Shown here: one piece after another, positions 44,501 to 46,388 of the stretch | How the letters are laid out: each line of letters opens with the position of its first letter | How positions within the stretch are numbered: position 1 is the first letter of the stretch | NCBI GenBank assembly: GCA_030267965.1 | Contig: BRYA01001535.1 | Span: 2,415-48,802, forward strand | Direction of reading: 5' to 3' | Source: Triparma columacea | Taxonomy: Eukaryota > Sar > Bolidophyceae > Parmales > Triparmaceae | Length of the DNA: 46,388 nt | Translations under genes and position numbers: made by a program | The notes under the pieces: generated by a model | The model's database searches: none | Told to the model about the DNA's origin: nothing | What the model saw: only the letters and a program-made list of their open reading frames with translations

Positions 44501-45153
44501 CAATTGTGCAGTTTAGACATCCAAATGAAGTTGGGGGAGTTTATTGGTTGTTTGGTCTTTTGTTGACAATGGGAAGCCTACCAATGTCCATATATGTAGC
44601 TTCACCTTATGTTGATGAGCAGGCAATTCATATTGCATCATTGATAAAGAACTATTTCATACTAATAACTGCCCTGTGCTTTGCTGTCTTCTTTTTGAAC
44701 ATTGAAAGTAAGTACTGGCATACCTTCTGGAGTATACAAAGGGGAAAGGATAGTTCAATGGCATATTTTCTTGAAGGAAAAAGTGACGCAATAAAGTTTG
44801 AGATCTTTGGATACTCAAGACATCATTGGGTCTCAATTGAAGGACAAATTAAGAAATGGGTCGAGATTAACTGGGCTAAATGGGAAGAGGAGCAGCCAGA
44901 GTGGTTTACTGATGCAAGGAAAGCAAGTGTCCCAGAGGAGTTCATTCCATCAGATGGAGATGCTAGAATGAGAGAGAGTGTTAGGAGAGCAAGTGTTGAT
45001 GCTGAAGCTGAGGGTGGTTTAGCAGGTGCTTTTAGAGCAAGTATTAGGAGAGCAAGTGTTGGGGGCGCTGATGGTGGAGATACTATAGGGGTGGGAGGTG
45101 GGAAATATAAAGTAAGCAGCGTTAAGCCGATAGAAGATGAGGATGGGGAGTGA
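38557..45153 (+). CDS. Giant protein: three START-like repeats plus two multi-spanning membrane modules
   Basis: One uninterrupted frame from the Met at 38557 encodes about 2198 residues. Residues 1-100 are acidic. Three START-like lipid-binding domains follow (about 105-334, 335-567, 568-806), each with DxSxxECVAHEF-, HSQLYL-, GLSDREWRR- and SVPSFVMNRLSTGY-type motifs. A shorter degenerate START-like piece covers about 807-955. Then come two copies of a module of about 600 residues (from about 962 and 1578). Each has roughly eight hydrophobic spans (such as VDLVTDVYVTYMFW, LVFVSMLLFTAGMLLLRC, WTMGSLPVSIYLASP) and ends in RRxS-rich repeats. START domains bind lipids or sterols, so lipid transfer or sensing at a membrane is inferred. 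The spans look loosely XK-related/scramblase-like, which is speculation. The gene is the last before the telomere. Confidence 0.9.
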   Translation: MDVSPKQVDEQVIAVNDEERGPTDQENNVDVESEVNEEIVGAPDEIIELINDNDMEKGRVTRVEDPPSELDDAKNLEEKTAEGIQLSPVGVGDTRQTDEEIDQAALEALANIIRNELQDYSKEEEAVMRDGKEFYGKCMTSKKFKNVKSPDPRVKMKLIHLEGESQAIGMCEAVIDTSIAECVAHEFIKDSREKKAKLGSKYKSIETKKLNDHSQLYLQRRNLGVRGLSDREWRRIGMWKFEEGEKQCWTVYKDTDMLNKDFPLSSGTVLASAITTWMFETLTTTGGAPQTKVIFASKVDIKGSVPSFVMNRLSTGYASNMIELRKKFDKSKEIDNYKLLQTVDIINKEPQDYTDEEEALISDGKKFYIDCKTSKKFKIVKTRNQRVKLKTGHVDGEGLVVGLCEAVIDASLAECVAYEFMKDSRQRQAKLGKKYKAIEMKKLNSHSQLYLNRRSLGVRGFSDREWRAFCTWQIEEGGKKCWTVYKDTDMLNEDFPLSSQTVLASGRSTWMFEALKTTGGVPQTRVTFASKVDIRGSVPGFIMNRLSTGYASNMIELRKKFHQSYDKIDRAAMEYLANIIKNEPQDYTKEEEEAISKGKEFYEKCKEGKNFHDLKSPDERVKMKLVHVDGGSSGTAFATTVVDASVEECAAHQFSKLGNREDTRNSKKQGITFLKVIEVNPHSIYYVTTRNLGLPGFSPRDVRSKVTWLKQDDGKVVIDVADAEELCEDFPVKTGNVLAKFHTVWVFEPLDSIGGVPQTSVTFTTNADLGGLFFSSLMNKIASKFLTQVSNLRRKFKRSKEIEAYNRQQIIGKFEEIAVERAPGIESHFDEIADAQEISSGLSGQTLIKAEKGMGWGKTSITVRASHKEVAAFFWGLKSGVESQLVIHRLNNKTFVITVEHEGHFTAVRFSEAGQMKTDVEMMSRQEDLGKAASKQSVIKHLGIATDAAYYFDNLLNSNEAGEQDGRRFGEQLMERVKRRNVGESKVKVVREFIAANRALKEITEQHGFMRTMLYAVVKNKFKRRATNEGEDKSEEEARGWEIGSAMTAVMLTTLTSAHAVDEWAHQFTEVQEVMNEEVWLRPMLEEVVMKLFMKSKVGLKARVSFGAVTSMVDLVTDVYVTYMFWSDRKYGYFKASLASLAMSVGVQIFAVYAQNKKLGMKRMVWEVIPILLGYKPAVDAYRVAKGAKQEVGTSFDPMLEMTFMKGIEMFAEAIPGVIIQLMAIATSDKEVGTSAWLSVAVSAITTGFASATISYDWDTAPANREVAPDFYGYIPAKASKRTLVFVSMLLFTAGMLLLRCTTIVLLGLMGGGWAFLYIGADLGLFLLVKILRGDFWYWIPLGGNIEIVNSILLRVMAKIIVDFTSLVHMRHPNEIGGAYWLFGLVWTMGSLPVSIYLASPYVDEGAIDIASSIVKYFILITTLCFAVFFLNIERKYWHTFWSTQRSKDMSMAYFLEDKSDAIKIVVFESSRHHWVSIEGELRKWIEMNWAKWEEEQPDWFTDVMKATVPVEFIPSDGDARRRESVRRASVDAEAEDGLAGALRASIRRASVGLDNGGALIASHVVNDTTQDYAGLDPNKIGKMLGEQLLVALSFRKKGMTKEEAVRSFIGKNYVLRQAAEKYVFFTSMLGAVVKNKLCTLRKVDGKAVELGEKEGREIGESLPRSLAINTQLVAAVDAFILNFPALQELDEEYEWFRPMLETISYRLLEEVPWGLKMRVTVGAITSMTDLLTDVYVTYMFWSDEKYGYFKASLASLAVSIGIQMIFVWLQNSKLGMTRVLREWIPILFGYKPAVDAYRVATGAKQEVGTAIDPMFEMSTMKVLEMFAEAIPGVIIQLMAITTSDKEVGTSAWLSVAVSAITTGFASATVSYDFETDPASRESAPDFYGYIPAKASKRTLVFVSMLLFTAGMLLLRCTTIVLLGLMGGSWAFLYIGADLGLFLLVKILRGDFWYWIPFGGNLEIVCSIFVRVIEKIIVDFTSIVQFRHPNEVGGVYWLFGLLLTMGSLPMSIYVASPYVDEQAIHIASLIKNYFILITALCFAVFFLNIESKYWHTFWSIQRGKDSSMAYFLEGKSDAIKFEIFGYSRHHWVSIEGQIKKWVEINWAKWEEEQPEWFTDARKASVPEEFIPSDGDARMRESVRRASVDAEAEGGLAGAFRASIRRASVGGADGGDTIGVGGGKYKVSSVKPIEDEDGE
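38869..40975 (+). repeat. Three tandem START-like coding repeats, about 700 bases each
   Basis: Copies start near 38869, 39561 and 40258. Copies 1 and 2 are close in DNA as well: both contain CTTGTCAACCGGGTATGCAA followed by GCAACATGATTGA and both contain TGGACAGTGTACAA. Copy 3 is more diverged. The order of similarity implies that copies 1 and 2 separated last. Confidence 0.88.
41440..45100 (+). repeat. Tandem duplication of the membrane module, offset 1848 bases
   Basis: Corresponding positions lie exactly 1848 bases (616 codons) apart both at the start (41464 and 43312) and in the middle (42241 and 44089), so the two copies are collinear there. Two blocks are identical including third positions: 42238-42315 with 44086-44163, and 42357-42446 with 44205-44294. 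The flanking parts have diverged in both DNA and protein. Confidence 0.92.
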
Positions 45154-45629
45154 CTAATAGGGCAGCAATGTTTGTAGGACAAATTGATTCGTTTTGGTGT
45201 ATTAGTGACTAATAGATCGCTTGCTTGTGTCATCAATATTGAACCCTTTACTCAACACTTTGCATCACTTTGTTCTAGGCTTCGCTCTTTAAAAGTGTTA
45301 AGATAAATAGGTTTGTTGGATGTGGGGGTGGGAGACTGAGGGTGAGGGAAGGGGGTGTGTAGCGAGGATATTGTATAAATAAGGAGAAGGGAGAGAAGAG
45401 GCGAGGAGTGAGGCTGCTGGGGGGTCGTGTCGTTGTTTTGCAGGGAGATACAGCGTTAAGAGAGTGTGTTTTAGTTAATGGTTGGTATCAGGAGAGATGA
45501 AGGAGAAGGGATCAGATGAGGAGGGGGACAGGAAGCGGTGAAAGGGGGGAGATGTGAGGTAGGGAAAGGAAGCAGGAGAGGGTGAAGTTGGGTGGTTGGG
45601 GACGAATAAAAGAGAGCGATTGTGGTTTT
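45154..45629. other. 3' flank of the giant gene
   Basis: No gene is seen. The first 150 bases are AT-rich and probably hold the 3' UTR. From about 45310 the plus strand becomes G-rich and C-poor, with GGGGGTGGGAGACTGAGGGTGAGGG-like blocks, marking the transition to subtelomeric sequence. Open frames on the minus strand are low-complexity Ser/Pro/Leu. Confidence 0.5.
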
Positions 45630-46140
45630 GGAGAGGAGAGAGAGAGGACACTTGAGGAGAGAGAGTAGTGGAAAGGAAGGTGTAAGGTGGAGTGGTGTTT
45701 GAGTGTGTGTGCGTGTGTGTGTGTGTGAGAGAGGGAGAAAAGGAGTTAGAAGAGAGAGTAGCAAAGAGAAAAGAATGGTATGGTATAAGGTGGGGTGTAG
45801 TGGGTGTGTGAGCGTGTGAGTGTGTGAGTGTGTTAGAGGAGTTGATAGAAGAGAGTAAGGGAGAGAAGGGTTTAAGGTGGAGGTGTGTGTGTGTGTGTGA
45901 GAGAGAGAGAAGAGAGTGTGTTAGAGGAGTTGAGAGAAGAGAGTAGAGGAGAGAAGAGTATAAGGTAGAGTGGTGTGTGTTTGTTTGGGTGTGAGAGGAA
46001 GAGAGTGTGTGTATGAGTGTGTTAGAGGAGTTGAGAGAAAAGAGTAGGGGAGAGAAGAGTATAAGGTAAAGTGGTGTATGAGTGTGAATGGAATGTAAGT
46101 GTGTTAGTGTATAGTAAAGAGAAGTGAAGAATAGTGTAGA
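45630..46140 (+). repeat. Subtelomeric GT/GA minisatellite, units about 85-105 bases
   Basis: A diverged unit recurs, consisting of GTGTTAGAGGAGTTGAGAGA, a GAGAGTAG-type stretch, GAGAAGAGTATAAGGT and then a (TG)n tract. The clearest copies begin at 45830, 45918 and 46019 (spacing 88 and 101 bases), with older copies upstream near 45640 and 45730. The plus strand is almost free of C. Confidence 0.85.
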
Positions 46141-46340
46141 GAAGTAAGAAGATGTAAGGAGAAGTAAAGTGATGTAATGAGAAGTAAAGTGATGTAATGA
46201 GAAGTAAAGAGAAGTAAAGAGAAGTAAAGAGAAGTAAAGAAAAATAAAGAGAAGTAAAGAGAAGTAAAGAGAAGTGAAGAGAAGTAAAGAGAAGTAAAGA
46301 GAAGTAAAGAGAAGTAAAGAGAAGTAAAGAGAAGTAAAGG
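46141..46340 (+). repeat. Decamer satellite GAAGTAAAGA, 20 units
   Basis: Twenty 10-base units run without a break in phase to the telomere. The first six alternate GAAGTAAAGT-like and GATGTAATGA-like units, giving a 20-base higher-order period. The rest are almost all GAAGTAAAGA with rare variants (AAAATAAAGA, GAAGTGAAGA). Confidence 0.95.
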
Positions 46341-46388
46341 GTTAGGGTTAGGGATAAGGGTTAGGGTTAGGGTTAGGGTTAGGGTTAG
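46339..46388 (+). repeat. Telomere repeats (TTAGGG)n
   Basis: About eight TTAGGG units end the window, G-rich strand running 5' to 3' toward the right end as expected for a chromosome terminus. One variant unit (GGGATAAGGG) sits near the inner edge, at 46351-46360. The last decamer runs directly into the first telomere unit with shared GGG. Confidence 0.97.

Noticed and set aside
1..46388. tRNA, rRNA, CRISPR or transposon-coding sequences
   Set aside because: Reading both strands of the intergenic stretches I saw no cloverleaf, rRNA block, spaced direct-repeat array, transposase or reverse transcriptase. A covariance-model scan would be needed to exclude small RNAs.

Overview
This window is nuclear DNA from a eukaryote. 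It ends on the right in a true chromosome end: the last 50 bases are TTAGGG telomere repeats, preceded by a 10-base satellite and a longer purine/GT-rich minisatellite. Genes are dense, carry short GT-AG introns with C-rich 3' ends, and mostly alternate in strand. A peptide deformylase and a plastid-type SRP54 with a signal-peptide-plus-transit-peptide leader point to an alga with a complex red plastid. CFAP161, IFT122, TBCE and possibly one more ciliary gene point to a flagellate. A stramenopile alga such as Parmales/Bolidophyceae fits best, but that placement is inference.

Layout, left to right. 1-6.5 kb: ArfGAP (cut by the left edge), a membrane-anchored histidine phosphatase, a small Pro-rich/basic protein, a small two-helix membrane protein, and CFAP161 joined to EF-hands. 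7-13 kb: choline-transporter-like protein, DmdC-type acyl-CoA dehydrogenase, an AT-rich island, UDP-galactopyranose mutase. 13-22 kb: an orphan SRP54 M-domain protein, a large HMG-box-like protein, peptide deformylase, tubulin cofactor E, a DUF6787-type mitochondrial protein, and prostaglandin-E-synthase-2-like protein. 22-38 kb: IFT122, NF-YC, DUF493/YbeD, a polyQ coiled-coil protein, a GNW-motif protein, a class-3-lipase-like protein, RAE1 and cpSRP54. 38.5-45.2 kb: one very long gene encoding three START-like repeats, a partial fourth, and two copies of a large multi-spanning membrane module. 45.2-46.4 kb: subtelomeric repeats and telomere.

Functional threads. Cilium: IFT122 (retrograde transport), CFAP161 (axonemal), TBCE (tubulin folding), and the GNW-motif protein. 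Organelle protein biogenesis: cpSRP54, the M-domain protein and peptide deformylase. Lipids: SLC44, acyl-CoA dehydrogenase, lipase-like protein, and the START/membrane giant. The most unusual items are that giant, with near-identical blocks between its two membrane halves; the orphan SRP54 M domain; and a family of introns sharing an extended GTRAGAATG start, which may be introner-derived. Gene models were assembled by hand from reading frames and splice signals. Product names come from recognised motifs, not from database searches.
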